NCBI GenBank assembly: GCA_946544685.1
Contig: CAMNML010000001.1
Coordinates: forward strand, 1 to 64,000
Direction of reading: 5' to 3'
Source of the DNA: an uncultured Caryophanales bacterium
GTDB lineage: Bacteria > Bacillota_I > Bacilli_A > RF39 > UBA660
DNA length: 64,000 nucleotides
Shown: positions 34,242 through 43,629 of the stretch, one piece after another
Position numbering within the stretch: the stretch's first letter is position 1
How the letters are laid out: the number at the start of each line of letters is the position of its first letter
Translations under genes and position numbers: made by a program
The notes under the pieces: generated by a model
Told to the model about the DNA's origin: nothing
Databases searched by the model: none
The model's input: the letters and a program-made list of their open reading frames with translations, nothing else

Positions 34242-36686
34242 ATGAAAAAAGTTTTAATATATGGTGTAGGGCCTTTAAGTAATAGGGGTTGCGAAGCATT
34301 AGTTAATTCCACTATTTCTCAAATAGATAAGAATGTTTCAATTTCTTTAGCAACTTTTGATTATAAGAATGATAAAGATAATTTTGATAAAAGAATTAAA
34401 AGAGTAGTTAATCATCATATTGATAAAGAATCTGATTTTGATGATGAACAAAGAAAAAAGATTAAAGAATTTGATTCTATTAAATATGATTATAATAATT
34501 ATGAATCTGTTTATCAAAGGAATGTTGTAAAAGAAATTGAGAATAGTGATTTATGTATTCATATTGGCGGAGATAATTACTGCTATGGTGCAAATAATTG
34601 GATGTATTTTGTTAATGATAAAGCTCATGAACTTGGCAAGAAAACAGTTTTGTGGGGTGCTTCACTTTTTGATGAGATTACTGATTTGCAACTTATTGAA
34701 GATTTGAAGAAATATGATTTATTAATGCTTAGAGAAAAAATAAGTTATAATGCTGTTAAGAGATTTATTGATGAGGATAAATTACTTTTGGTTCCTGATC
34801 CTGCTTTTTCTTTAAAAACTACAAAAGTTAAAATGGATTCTTGGTATAGAGGAAGAAAGGTATTAGGATTAAATCTTAGCCCGTTGACTATTAAAACCGA
34901 TGATAATTATAATTCTATTATTAAGTTTATTGATTATATTCTTAATAAAACTGATTATTCTATTTCACTTATACCACATGTTACTTTGGAATTTGTTAGC
35001 GACACGATTGTACTTAATCGTTTAAAGAATGATTATTTCAATAATGAGAGAGTTTTTCTTGAGAGAACAGATTATAATTGCAATCAGGTTAAATATGTTA
35101 TTTCTCAATGTGATATGTTAATAGCTGCAAGAACTCATGCATCTATTGCTGCATATTCAACTTTTGTTCCTACTTTAGTTTTAGGATATAGTGTTAAGTC
35201 AAGAGGTATAGCTGAAGATTTGTTTGGTAGTTATAAGAATTATGTTATTCCTAGTGAGGATTTAAATTTTGAAAATTTAGTTTCTTGTTTTAAATTTATA
35301 GATAATAATAAAGATGAAATTAGAAATAAGCTTGTTGAGCAAATGAAGACTATAGGTAATGAAGCGGCTTGTTTATTTTCTAAGATGAAAGAAAGATTAG
35401 AATATTTGGATAAGAAATATATTTGTGACAAGACAAAGTGTTCTGGTTGTGGGGCTTGTATGAATATTTGCCCTAAAGATGCTATTAAATTTGAGAGAGA
35501 TTCTGAAGGTTTTTTATATCCTACTATTGATGATAAAAAATGTATTAATTGTGGTGCTTGTAGGAAAATTTGCCCAGTTTTTAATAATAAAACTTTTGAT
35601 GAGAAAGTTGTTAAATGTTTTGCGGCTAAATCTAGAAATGATAATATACAAATGAAAAGTTCTTCTGGTGGAATTTTTAGCCATTTGGCTTTAAGCGTTA
35701 TTCATGATAATGGTGTTGTATATGGTGCATGTATGGAGAATTTTTCTGTGAAGCACATTAGAATATCAAATGAAAAAGAATTAGATAAAATATTAGGCTC
35801 TAAATATGTTCAGAGCAATATTGAATTTGTTTTTAAAGAAATATTGGAAGATTTAAATGCTGGTAAAGCTGTTTTATTTTCAGGTACTCCTTGTCAAATA
35901 ATGGGGTTAAGAAGTTTTTTGAAGAATGATTATGATAATTTATATTGTGTTAGTGTAATGTGTCATGGTGTTATGAATGATTTTGTTTTGGATAAGAGAA
36001 TTAAAAGTTTTGAAGATTTTTATGATACAAATATTACTGATATTAAATTTAGAAGCAAAAAGAATGGCTGGGAAAAAGCTAGTATAGAGTATTTATCTGA
36101 TAGGATTAATAAGGTATATCATTTTAATGATGACCCTCTTATGTTTTTATATTTAAATAATTATGTTTTAAGAGAAAGTTGTTATAGTTGTTCAGCAAAA
36201 GGTTTAAAAGGCAATGGTGCAGATATAATATTAGGCGATTATTGGGGAGTTAATGTTGTTCATAATGATATGTTTGATAGTAATGGTGTAAGTTGTATTA
36301 TTATTAAAACTGATAAAGGAAGAAAACTGTTTGATGATATTTCTGACGAATTAATAATTACTGAAACAAAATATGAGGATATTATAAAATATAATGGTGC
36401 TTTTTTGGATTCTGTTTCTAAACCACTTGAGAGAAATATTGTTTTTAATGAACTTCAAAATAATGATATAAAAATTATTTATGATAGATGTAAATATTTG
36501 AAAGAATGCAATGAGTTGCGAGATAAACTTGAAGATGTTGTAAAAAATGATCAAAAGATGATTCAACAGTTGGAAAGCGACAAAAAAAATTATTATCAAC
36601 AATTACAATCTGTTTATAACAGTAAAAGATTTAAGATTGTTGATAGAATATTCAATTTAATAAATAGATTAAGATTTAAGAAATGA
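34242..36686 (+). CDS. Fusion of polysaccharide pyruvyltransferase with FrhB-like 4Fe-4S protein
   Basis: 814 residues. Part 1 (about 1-380) is a CsaB-type pyruvyltransferase: GVGPLSNRGCEALVNSTI, IHIGGDNYCYG, LMLREKISYNA, AARTHASIAAYS. Part 2 (about 390-770) starts with two ferredoxin clusters, CSGCGACMNICPKDAIKF and CINCGACRKICPV, then an F420-hydrogenase beta-like region with SSGGIFSHLALS, FSGTPCQIMGLR, VMCHGV and ILGDYWGVN. A coiled coil closes the protein. In other gut bacteria the two parts are usually separate neighbours. Part 1 should add ketal-pyruvate to the glycan; the redox role of part 2 in these loci is unknown. The join is in frame and looks genuine. Confidence 0.88.
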   Translation: MKKVLIYGVGPLSNRGCEALVNSTISQIDKNVSISLATFDYKNDKDNFDKRIKRVVNHHIDKESDFDDEQRKKIKEFDSIKYDYNNYESVYQRNVVKEIENSDLCIHIGGDNYCYGANNWMYFVNDKAHELGKKTVLWGASLFDEITDLQLIEDLKKYDLLMLREKISYNAVKRFIDEDKLLLVPDPAFSLKTTKVKMDSWYRGRKVLGLNLSPLTIKTDDNYNSIIKFIDYILNKTDYSISLIPHVTLEFVSDTIVLNRLKNDYFNNERVFLERTDYNCNQVKYVISQCDMLIAARTHASIAAYSTFVPTLVLGYSVKSRGIAEDLFGSYKNYVIPSEDLNFENLVSCFKFIDNNKDEIRNKLVEQMKTIGNEAACLFSKMKERLEYLDKKYICDKTKCSGCGACMNICPKDAIKFERDSEGFLYPTIDDKKCINCGACRKICPVFNNKTFDEKVVKCFAAKSRNDNIQMKSSSGGIFSHLALSVIHDNGVVYGACMENFSVKHIRISNEKELDKILGSKYVQSNIEFVFKEILEDLNAGKAVLFSGTPCQIMGLRSFLKNDYDNLYCVSVMCHGVMNDFVLDKRIKSFEDFYDTNITDIKFRSKKNGWEKASIEYLSDRINKVYHFNDDPLMFLYLNNYVLRESCYSCSAKGLKGNGADIILGDYWGVNVVHNDMFDSNGVSCIIIKTDKGRKLFDDISDELIITETKYEDIIKYNGAFLDSVSKPLERNIVFNELQNNDIKIIYDRCKYLKECNELRDKLEDVVKNDQKMIQQLESDKKNYYQQLQSVYNSKRFKIVDRIFNLINRLRFKK

Positions 36687-36696
36687 GTGAGACAAA

Positions 36697-37932
36697 ATGA
36701 AAAAACAAAGAAATATTTTGATGTGTTTACAGCAAATGGATATAGGTGGAGTGGAAACAGCTGTTTTAACGATGTGTAAGGGATATATACGTGCTGGTTG
36801 TAATGTTTTTGTTGCAGCTAAGCACGGTGTTTATGTAAGACAACTAGAAGAAATTGGCGTTAAGTTTTATGATATTGAATATGAATTTTTAAATCGTTTT
36901 CCTTTGGAAAAAAAGCAAGAATTATATAAGTTTTGTAAGGATAATAAAATAAATGAGGTTTATATTCATCAGTATCCATGTGTATTGTATTGGCTTCCAG
37001 TTTGTTTGGAATATAATATTCCTTATATTGCTTATGTTCATTCTATAGTTCCTGGTGCTCCAGAATGGTTTATGAAGGATTTTCCTATTTATAGATCTGT
37101 TTTACCAATTTTTTTTGCAAATGCATCGAAAGTTATTTGTATAGCTCCTAATACTAAGGAAGAGATTGAAAGTTTATTTGATGTTCCTGAAGATAAGTAT
37201 ATGATTATTCCAAATTCTCTTAATTTACCTGATTTTGATTGTAAAGATTCTTCTGGTAAATTGAAAGTTTTTGGTATGGCAGCAAGATTTTCTGAGGAGA
37301 AAATCGTTTCACTTAAGAAAGGAATAGATTTATTTTTAAAATATTTGGAATCTAATCCTGGGTGTAAATTGTTAATTGCTGGTGATGGTGATAAGAAATC
37401 TGAAATAGAAGAGTATTCTAAAAATAAGAATATTAAATTTTTAGGATCTGTTTCTGATATGAAATCTTTTTATGAAAAATTAGATGTTTTTATGGGTGTG
37501 GACAGATGTATTCTAGAAGCAATGGCATGCAAGAGATTATCTATAATATGTGGGTATAATGGAAGTGCCAATATAATTGATTCTAATAATATTCTTGCTG
37601 CTAGTAAATTTAATTTTTCGGGAAAGAATTTAGATGATGATGTTGAAATAACAGATAGATTATCTTCTATTAAATTAGATAATTATAAGTCTATAGTAAA
37701 TGATAATTTTGATTTTATTAATAAGAATTATGGTATTGATAATAATTTATATAATGGTGTGTTTGACTGTGATTTTTCAAGTGAATATTCAAAATTATTT
37801 GTTGAATTAAATGAAAAATATAGTTTTATCCCTGAATGTAGGGAAGTTATTCCTTGGTATAAAAAGACTTTGCTATATAGAGGTTTAAGAAAGATTAAAA
37901 GGGTTATGTGTAGAATGTTTAGGAGGAAATAA
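36697..37932 (+). CDS. GT4-family glycosyltransferase
   Basis: 411 residues. N-terminal half begins ILMCLQQMDIGGVETAVL with the GGxE loop; the C-terminal half has KVFGMAARFSEEKI, KLLIAGDGDKKSEI and CILEAMACKRLSIICG in the donor-binding region. The tail is very basic (RKIKRVMCRMFRRK) and may sit on the membrane. The first donor-site motif ExFGxxxxE is weak (DVFMGVDRCILEA), so activity is likely but less certain. Confidence 0.85.
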   Translation: MKKQRNILMCLQQMDIGGVETAVLTMCKGYIRAGCNVFVAAKHGVYVRQLEEIGVKFYDIEYEFLNRFPLEKKQELYKFCKDNKINEVYIHQYPCVLYWLPVCLEYNIPYIAYVHSIVPGAPEWFMKDFPIYRSVLPIFFANASKVICIAPNTKEEIESLFDVPEDKYMIIPNSLNLPDFDCKDSSGKLKVFGMAARFSEEKIVSLKKGIDLFLKYLESNPGCKLLIAGDGDKKSEIEEYSKNKNIKFLGSVSDMKSFYEKLDVFMGVDRCILEAMACKRLSIICGYNGSANIIDSNNILAASKFNFSGKNLDDDVEITDRLSSIKLDNYKSIVNDNFDFINKNYGIDNNLYNGVFDCDFSSEYSKLFVELNEKYSFIPECREVIPWYKKTLLYRGLRKIKRVMCRMFRRK

Positions 37933-37934
37933 TT

Positions 37935-40070
37935 ATGAATTTTAATAAAGTACCTGGTAAAGATATTAAAATAGTTGGAAAATTGATGAATGATTGTAAA
38001 CCTGTAATATCTATTGTAACTCCTTTTTATAATGGTGGGAGTACATTAGAGGAAACTGCTAATTCTATTTTTAGCCAAACTTTTCCTTTTTTTGAGTGGG
38101 TAATAGTTGATGATGGCTCAAAGGATCGAAAATCTTTAATTAAACTTAAGGAATTAGAAAAGAAAGATAAACGTGTTAAGGTTTTTCACAAAGAAAATGG
38201 TGGTCCTTCTCAAGCTCGTGATTATGGAATAGAACATGCCTCTAAGAGTTCGAAGTATATTTACTTTTTGGATTGCGATGATATTATTGGTAATACTATG
38301 ATGGAAGTCATGTACTGGACTTTAGAGACTCATCCCGAAGCTTCATTTGTTTACCCATCTATTATTAATTTTGGGGATTTAGAGTATTATTGGGAACCAT
38401 ATTTTTCATTAGAAGAGGAAATTGTTAATAATGTAATGTGTATTAATACAATGGTTAGAAAAGATGCTTTACTTGATGTTGGATGCTTTGGTATAAAAGA
38501 GAAAGCTATGTTTGAAGATTGGAATTTATGGTTAAAATTACTTTCTAAAGGATATATTCCAATAAGAATTAATGCTCCTTTGTTTTGGTATAGAGTTAAT
38601 TCTACAGGTGAGTTTTCACGTGCAAAGAAGAATTACGATAAAGCAATGAAACTTATAAATAGTACTGCAAAAACTATTAAGAATGATATTCAAGCTATTC
38701 AGTTTCCAAGAATTGATTCTAAAACTGATTCATCAGATGTTTCAAATATGATTTTACCTAAATATGAATTGACAAAATCAGTACTATTTATGTTACCTGA
38801 TTCTATAATAAATAAAAATAGAGTTTTTGATTATGAGATTATTAAAAGATTTTCTAATGATGGATATAAATGTTTTACTATTTCAACTGATGCTGTTAGA
38901 AATAATTTAAGACAGGAAATTGAAGATTATTCAGATTATTATGATTTATCTACATTTATTGATTATGGTGATTATGTAAATTTTATAAATTATTTAATTA
39001 GTTCAAGGAATATTGAAACTATTTATATTTCTGATGGAACTATAAATTGGTCATTAATAATGATGATTAAAGATAATAATCCAAATATTAAAATTATCAG
39101 TATCGATCATAATTATTTTAGTAGTAGTAAATCTAATGAATTTAAAAAAGTGGATACTACTGATATTAAGGAAAAATATAATGTTCCTTTGAATAAGAAA
39201 ATTATTTCATTTATTGAAAGAATTAGCTATGATGAAAATCCGTTATTATTTGTTGAAATGGCAGAAAAGCTTTTATCACAATATTCTAATTTATTCTTTG
39301 TTATTTCTGGTAGAGGACCTATGGTTAGCGAAATTGGAGAGTTCTTAGATGAAATGGACATGCGTGAGAATGTTTTGCTAATGGATCAGTTAGATAATGA
39401 TGATTTGTATTTAATTAGTGATATTGTTGTTAGTTGTCCAAGAACTGAAGGAGTTTCAATTAATTTTTATAAAGCAATTACTAATAGTATTCCTGTTGTA
39501 ATAAATGATTCTTTTGGACAAGGTGATGTGATTGGCAATTGTGGAATTGTTGTAAGTGAAAAAGATAATGTTGATTTATATATAGAGGCTGTTACTGATA
39601 TTCTTAATAACTATGACAAGTATAAAAATGATGTTATTAAATTTGCAAGTGATTTAAAAGATACATATGATTATTATTATGCTAATTTTAAAGATAATAA
39701 AGGTATGAATGATAGTGACTTATTTAACAATGTATTTTCTAATTTTGTTTGTACTGATATTAAGTCAATGATTAGTGATATGTCTAAGGAATATTATAAA
39801 GAATATCATGGATTAAGTTTTAAACTACATTCAAAAAAAATTGAAAAGTTAATTAAAAAAGCTAGAACGTTTGGTATTAAATATTATTGTCAAAATGAAT
39901 TGCAGTATATATTTAATTATATTTCTCGTTTTAAAAAGATTTTAATTGGGTTTAAAGAGTTAATTTTAAGTATTATTTATTTTATTCCAGTATTATTCAA
40001 ATTTTTAAAAATTTTATATAATTTTTTTGCAAATAAGATTAGTTTTATGAAAAGAAAGATTTTTAAGTAA
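37935..40070 (+). CDS. Two-domain glycosyltransferase (GT2 + GT4)
   Basis: 711 residues. Domain 1 (about 20-260) is GT-A: ISIVTPFYNGGSTLEETANS, IVDDGSKD, GGPSQARDYGIEHA and YFLDCDD. Domain 2 (about 285-570) is GT-B-like: KIISFIERISYDENPLLFVE, FFVISGRGPM and CPRTEGVSINFYKAITNSIP with the donor-site glutamate. The C-terminus has a basic helix and a hydrophobic stretch (about 670-700), so it is probably membrane-attached. It could make two consecutive linkages. It begins 2 bases after the previous gene. Confidence 0.87.
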   Translation: MNFNKVPGKDIKIVGKLMNDCKPVISIVTPFYNGGSTLEETANSIFSQTFPFFEWVIVDDGSKDRKSLIKLKELEKKDKRVKVFHKENGGPSQARDYGIEHASKSSKYIYFLDCDDIIGNTMMEVMYWTLETHPEASFVYPSIINFGDLEYYWEPYFSLEEEIVNNVMCINTMVRKDALLDVGCFGIKEKAMFEDWNLWLKLLSKGYIPIRINAPLFWYRVNSTGEFSRAKKNYDKAMKLINSTAKTIKNDIQAIQFPRIDSKTDSSDVSNMILPKYELTKSVLFMLPDSIINKNRVFDYEIIKRFSNDGYKCFTISTDAVRNNLRQEIEDYSDYYDLSTFIDYGDYVNFINYLISSRNIETIYISDGTINWSLIMMIKDNNPNIKIISIDHNYFSSSKSNEFKKVDTTDIKEKYNVPLNKKIISFIERISYDENPLLFVEMAEKLLSQYSNLFFVISGRGPMVSEIGEFLDEMDMRENVLLMDQLDNDDLYLISDIVVSCPRTEGVSINFYKAITNSIPVVINDSFGQGDVIGNCGIVVSEKDNVDLYIEAVTDILNNYDKYKNDVIKFASDLKDTYDYYYANFKDNKGMNDSDLFNNVFSNFVCTDIKSMISDMSKEYYKEYHGLSFKLHSKKIEKLIKKARTFGIKYYCQNELQYIFNYISRFKKILIGFKELILSIIYFIPVLFKFLKILYNFFANKISFMKRKIFK

Positions 40071-40079
40071 GGTGAATTT

Positions 40080-40487
40080 ATGAAAAAGTTATTTAGTCAA
40101 ATTATTAAGTTTGGATTTGTTGGGGTAATTGCTACAATAATTGATTATGGTCTTATGGTTTTTTTTACAGAGGTATTCCGTATTCCTTCCTTAATTTCTG
40201 CTGCAATTTCTTTTACAATTTCTGTTATATTTAATTATATTGCAAGTGTCAAATGGGTTTTTGATGTTGATAAGAAAAAAAATAGTAAAAAAAAGGAAAT
40301 TATTGTTTTTATAGTATTAAGTGTTATAGGATTAGGAATTAATGAATTAATTATGTATTTAATGGATAAAGCATTTGGTATAGATTATAGGATTTCTAAA
40401 TTATTTGCGACTTGTGTTGTAATGTGTTGGAATTTTATTACTAGAAAGATATTTTTAGAGAGTAAAGGTAGTGATATTAATGTTTGA
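40080..40487 (+). CDS. GtrA-like flippase protein
   Basis: 135 residues with four membrane helices: FGFVGVIATIIDYGLMVFF, the SAAISFTISVIFNYIASVKWVF segment typical of GtrA, and two more. GtrA proteins are thought to move polyprenyl-phosphate sugars across the membrane; the mycobacterial member Rv3789 belongs to the decaprenyl-phosphate-arabinose system. GtrA opens the module with UbiA, HAD, GtrB and GT-C genes. It overlaps the next gene by 8 bases. Confidence 0.9.
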   Translation: MKKLFSQIIKFGFVGVIATIIDYGLMVFFTEVFRIPSLISAAISFTISVIFNYIASVKWVFDVDKKKNSKKKEIIVFIVLSVIGLGINELIMYLMDKAFGIDYRISKLFATCVVMCWNFITRKIFLESKGSDINV

Positions 40488-42180
40488 TAAAATTTTGAAA
40501 AATAATTGTTTTAAAATATTTTCATTAGTTTTAAGCTTTGTTTTTTGTATTTTATTTTTATATACTTCTTGCAAAATTTTAAAAATACAACATTGCTTGA
40601 ATTTAGTTTATGTTGCTAGTGTTGTTTTTCCATTAGGTATTTATTTTATCTTTTTTGATGATAGCAAAAAAAATAAAATTATTTGTTCTTTAGTTTTTTC
40701 CTTTTTAGTATTGATTATTCCATTTTTATTTTCGTGGACTTATGATTATACTGCAGATGGAAATTCATATCATAAAATGGCAATTGGTTTTATGAAGGAG
40801 GGATGGAATCCTATATACGAATCAAGTCTTGATTGGCAAATTAATAAAGATGTTATTCAAATTGATCCTGTAACTAATATTAATAAGTGGATTGATCATT
40901 ATCCTAAGGCTACATGGACTGTGGGTGCTGCTATGTACTCATATACTGGAAGTATTGAGAGTGGTAAATCAATAAATTTTTTGTTAATGATTTCTGCTGG
41001 TTTATTATTGTATAGCGTTTTTTCTACTAAATACAATAAAAAGAAAGCTTTACTTTTTTCATTGTTACTTTCATTTAATCCTATTTTACTTTCTCAAATG
41101 TTTTCATATTATTTAGATGGCTTAATGGGAATATGTTTTATCATTGAATTTATTATTTTAGTTTTACTTGATATTTGTGATAAAAGATCTTGGTTATTGT
41201 GGTTTTTATTATTATGTGTATGTTCAATATTTGTAAATTTAAAATTTACGGGATTATTATATTCTGGAATAGTTGCTGCTGTATTTTATTTTTATTGGAT
41301 TATTAAAGATAGGGAAAACTTTTGGAAAGTATTTAAATATATTACTATTAGATTTTCTGCTTTATTTCTTATTGCAATATGTTTTATAGGAATTAATTCT
41401 TATGTTAGAAATACGATTGATCACCGTAATCCATTATATCCATTAATTGGCAATGATAAAGTTGATATTATAACAACAATGCAGCCTAAGATTTTTGGTG
41501 AACTTAATTCATTTCAAAAGTTTACATGGTCTTTATTTTCTAAAACTGAAAATATTACGTTTTTTAGTGGTGATCCAAATGTTAAATTTCCTTTTATGTT
41601 ATATAATAGAGAAATTCAAACGATATATGAATCTCCAGATATAAGAATAGCCGGTTTTGGACCTTTTTATGCTGCTAGTTTTATAATAGGTTTAATATTT
41701 TTAGTATATGGATTTGTATGCATGTTAAAAGATAAAAATAAAGTGTTGAAATATTTTATCATGTGTATTATTAGTATTATTGTGTGTTGTGTGGCAGTAA
41801 AAGAAGGTTGGTGGGCCAGATATATTCCTCAATTTTATTGTATACCTATAATGGGTGTAATAATTTTGGAATATTTATTTAAAGATAAGAAAAAGTGTAT
41901 TTTGCAAGCATTATTATGCATAGTTCTTTTTGCTAATTTATCTTGCTTTTTATGTACATATCCGTATAGATTTAGAGATTTTAGAGATACTAGAAATGAT
42001 TTAATTGAACTTAGTAATATGGGTGAGATTAATCTTGATTTTGATCTTCATAATCTTCCTTTTGGTGTTTATTTTAATCTTAAAGATTATAAGGTTAAAT
42101 ATAATTTAATTTCAATTCCAGAAGATGAAGAGGTTAGATGGTTTTATTCGTGGAAAGTTAGGGTGAAGTTAGATGATTAA
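40480..42180 (+). CDS. GT-C-like polytopic membrane glycosyltransferase
   Basis: 566 residues from the ATG preceded by AAAGGTAG; the open frame starts 9 bases earlier. About twelve hydrophobic segments. A first outer loop, TYDYTADGNSYHKMAIGFMK, carries acidic and histidine residues at the place where GT-C enzymes keep their catalytic acidic residue. No exact family is recognised. It probably uses a lipid-phosphate sugar outside the membrane, in line with its GtrA, UbiA and HAD neighbours. It overlaps the UbiA gene by 8 bases. Confidence 0.75.
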   Translation: MFDKILKNNCFKIFSLVLSFVFCILFLYTSCKILKIQHCLNLVYVASVVFPLGIYFIFFDDSKKNKIICSLVFSFLVLIIPFLFSWTYDYTADGNSYHKMAIGFMKEGWNPIYESSLDWQINKDVIQIDPVTNINKWIDHYPKATWTVGAAMYSYTGSIESGKSINFLLMISAGLLLYSVFSTKYNKKKALLFSLLLSFNPILLSQMFSYYLDGLMGICFIIEFIILVLLDICDKRSWLLWFLLLCVCSIFVNLKFTGLLYSGIVAAVFYFYWIIKDRENFWKVFKYITIRFSALFLIAICFIGINSYVRNTIDHRNPLYPLIGNDKVDIITTMQPKIFGELNSFQKFTWSLFSKTENITFFSGDPNVKFPFMLYNREIQTIYESPDIRIAGFGPFYAASFIIGLIFLVYGFVCMLKDKNKVLKYFIMCIISIIVCCVAVKEGWWARYIPQFYCIPIMGVIILEYLFKDKKKCILQALLCIVLFANLSCFLCTYPYRFRDFRDTRNDLIELSNMGEINLDFDLHNLPFGVYFNLKDYKVKYNLISIPEDEEVRWFYSWKVRVKLDD

Positions 42181-43051
42181 TTATTTAAAATTGATGAGAG
42201 TGAAACATTGGTTTAAAAATTTTTTAGTTTTTTTACCTCTTATATTTAGTTTGAACTTATTTAATATGTATTATTTTGTTCCATCTTTTTTAGCTTTCTT
42301 TGTATTTTGTATTTCTTCATCTATAGTTTATATCATTAATGATATTAGCGATGTTGAAAAAGATAGAAAGCATCCTGTAAAAAGAAATAGACCATTAGCG
42401 AGTGGGAAAGTTTCGTTAAAGGATGCTAAATTATTGATAATATTTTTGGTTGTTATTGTTATATGCTTATTTTTATTTATGTATCATAACAATTCAATTA
42501 GCTTTATTAAAAGTATTTCAATTCCTTTTATATATATTATAATGAATGTTTTATATAGTAAGAAGTTAAAGAATATTCCTATAATTGATGTTTTCATTTT
42601 AATGTTAGGCTTTTTGTTTAGAGTTCTTTATGGTGGAATTATTATTAATATATTTGTTTCAAAATGGTTATATTTGATGATTGTTTTTGGCTCATTTTAT
42701 ATGGGTTTCGGAAAGAGAAGAAATGAAATAATTAAGAATGGCTCAAATAGTCGTAAAGTTTTAAGTTTATATTCTAAAGAATTCTTAGATAAAAATATGT
42801 ATGTTGCTTTAGGACTTGCTATTGTTTCTTATAGTTTGTGGAGTGTCGATTCTGAAACTATTGCTAGAGTAGGAAATGATTATTTATTTTGGACTATTCC
42901 TCTTCTTATGATAATTTTACAGTTATATAGCTTAAATATTGAAGGTGATTCTCATGGTGATCCTATTGAAGTAATTTTGTCTGATAAAATGTTACTTGGA
43001 TCAGCATTTATATATGGAGCGGTAATGATTTTACTGTTGTATGTTATATGA
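42173..43051 (+). CDS. UbiA-family polyprenyl-phosphate phosphoribosyltransferase (DPPR-synthase-like)
   Basis: 292 residues, about nine membrane helices. The first aspartate motif is N56-D57-x-x-D60-x-x-x-D64 and continues as RKHPVKRNRPLASG, which is the pattern of mycobacterial Rv3806c and not that of ubiquinone or heme prenyltransferases. A second conserved stretch is IPIIDVFILMLGFLFRVLYG with D139 and R150. Rv3806c joins PRPP to decaprenyl phosphate to give decaprenyl-phosphoryl-5-phosphoribose. A HAD phosphatase gene follows with a 4-bp overlap, as expected for the next step. No DprE1/DprE2 epimerase genes are in the window, so the product may stay ribose. Confidence 0.88.
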   Translation: MINYLKLMRVKHWFKNFLVFLPLIFSLNLFNMYYFVPSFLAFFVFCISSSIVYIINDISDVEKDRKHPVKRNRPLASGKVSLKDAKLLIIFLVVIVICLFLFMYHNNSISFIKSISIPFIYIIMNVLYSKKLKNIPIIDVFILMLGFLFRVLYGGIIINIFVSKWLYLMIVFGSFYMGFGKRRNEIIKNGSNSRKVLSLYSKEFLDKNMYVALGLAIVSYSLWSVDSETIARVGNDYLFWTIPLLMIILQLYSLNIEGDSHGDPIEVILSDKMLLGSAFIYGAVMILLLYVI

Positions 43052-43626
43052 GAAATGTATATGATTTTGATGGGACCATTTATGATGGTGACTCATCTGT
43101 AGATTTTTATTTATATTGTTTAAAGAGAAAAACTTCAATAATATTTTTACTACCAATTCAAATACTAGGAATAATTTTATATAAACTTAAGATTAAGAAT
43201 AAAGAATATATGAAAGAAAAATATTTTTGTTTTTTAAAAAAAATAAAAAATATTGATGATTATGTTGAAGATTTTTGGGAAAAAAACGATTGTAAAATTA
43301 AAGAGTGGTATTTAGATCAAAGTGATAAAACTGATGTTATTATTTCAGCATCACCAGAATTTTTATTAAAGCCTTTAAAAGAGAAACTTGATATTGATAA
43401 GATAATTGGTTCTAAGGTAAATAAAAAAAATGGTGTTTTTGAGTCAAAAAATTGTTATGGAGAAGAAAAAATTGTTAGATTTGAAAAAGAATATAAAAAC
43501 ATAAAAAGCTCAATTAGTTTTTATTCTGATTCTATTAAGGCAGACAAGCCAATGATGAAATACGCTAAAGATGCTTATTTAGTTAATGGTGACAATGTTG
43601 AAAAAATTTATATAGATAGGTTGTGA
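43048..43626 (+). CDS. HAD-IB phosphatase, probable polyprenyl-phosphate-phosphoribose phosphatase
   Basis: 192 residues. HAD motif I is YDFDGTIYDGD (nucleophile D6, acid D8), motif II IISASPEFL, and the last motifs FYSDSIKADKPMMKYA. A hydrophobic segment (about 30-47) suggests membrane contact. By position and coupling (ATGA overlap) with the UbiA gene it most likely removes the 5-phosphate from the lipid-linked phosphoribose. A general serine-phosphatase role is less likely. Confidence 0.82.
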   Translation: MRNVYDFDGTIYDGDSSVDFYLYCLKRKTSIIFLLPIQILGIILYKLKIKNKEYMKEKYFCFLKKIKNIDDYVEDFWEKNDCKIKEWYLDQSDKTDVIISASPEFLLKPLKEKLDIDKIIGSKVNKKNGVFESKNCYGEEKIVRFEKEYKNIKSSISFYSDSIKADKPMMKYAKDAYLVNGDNVEKIYIDRL

Positions 43627-43629
43627 TTT

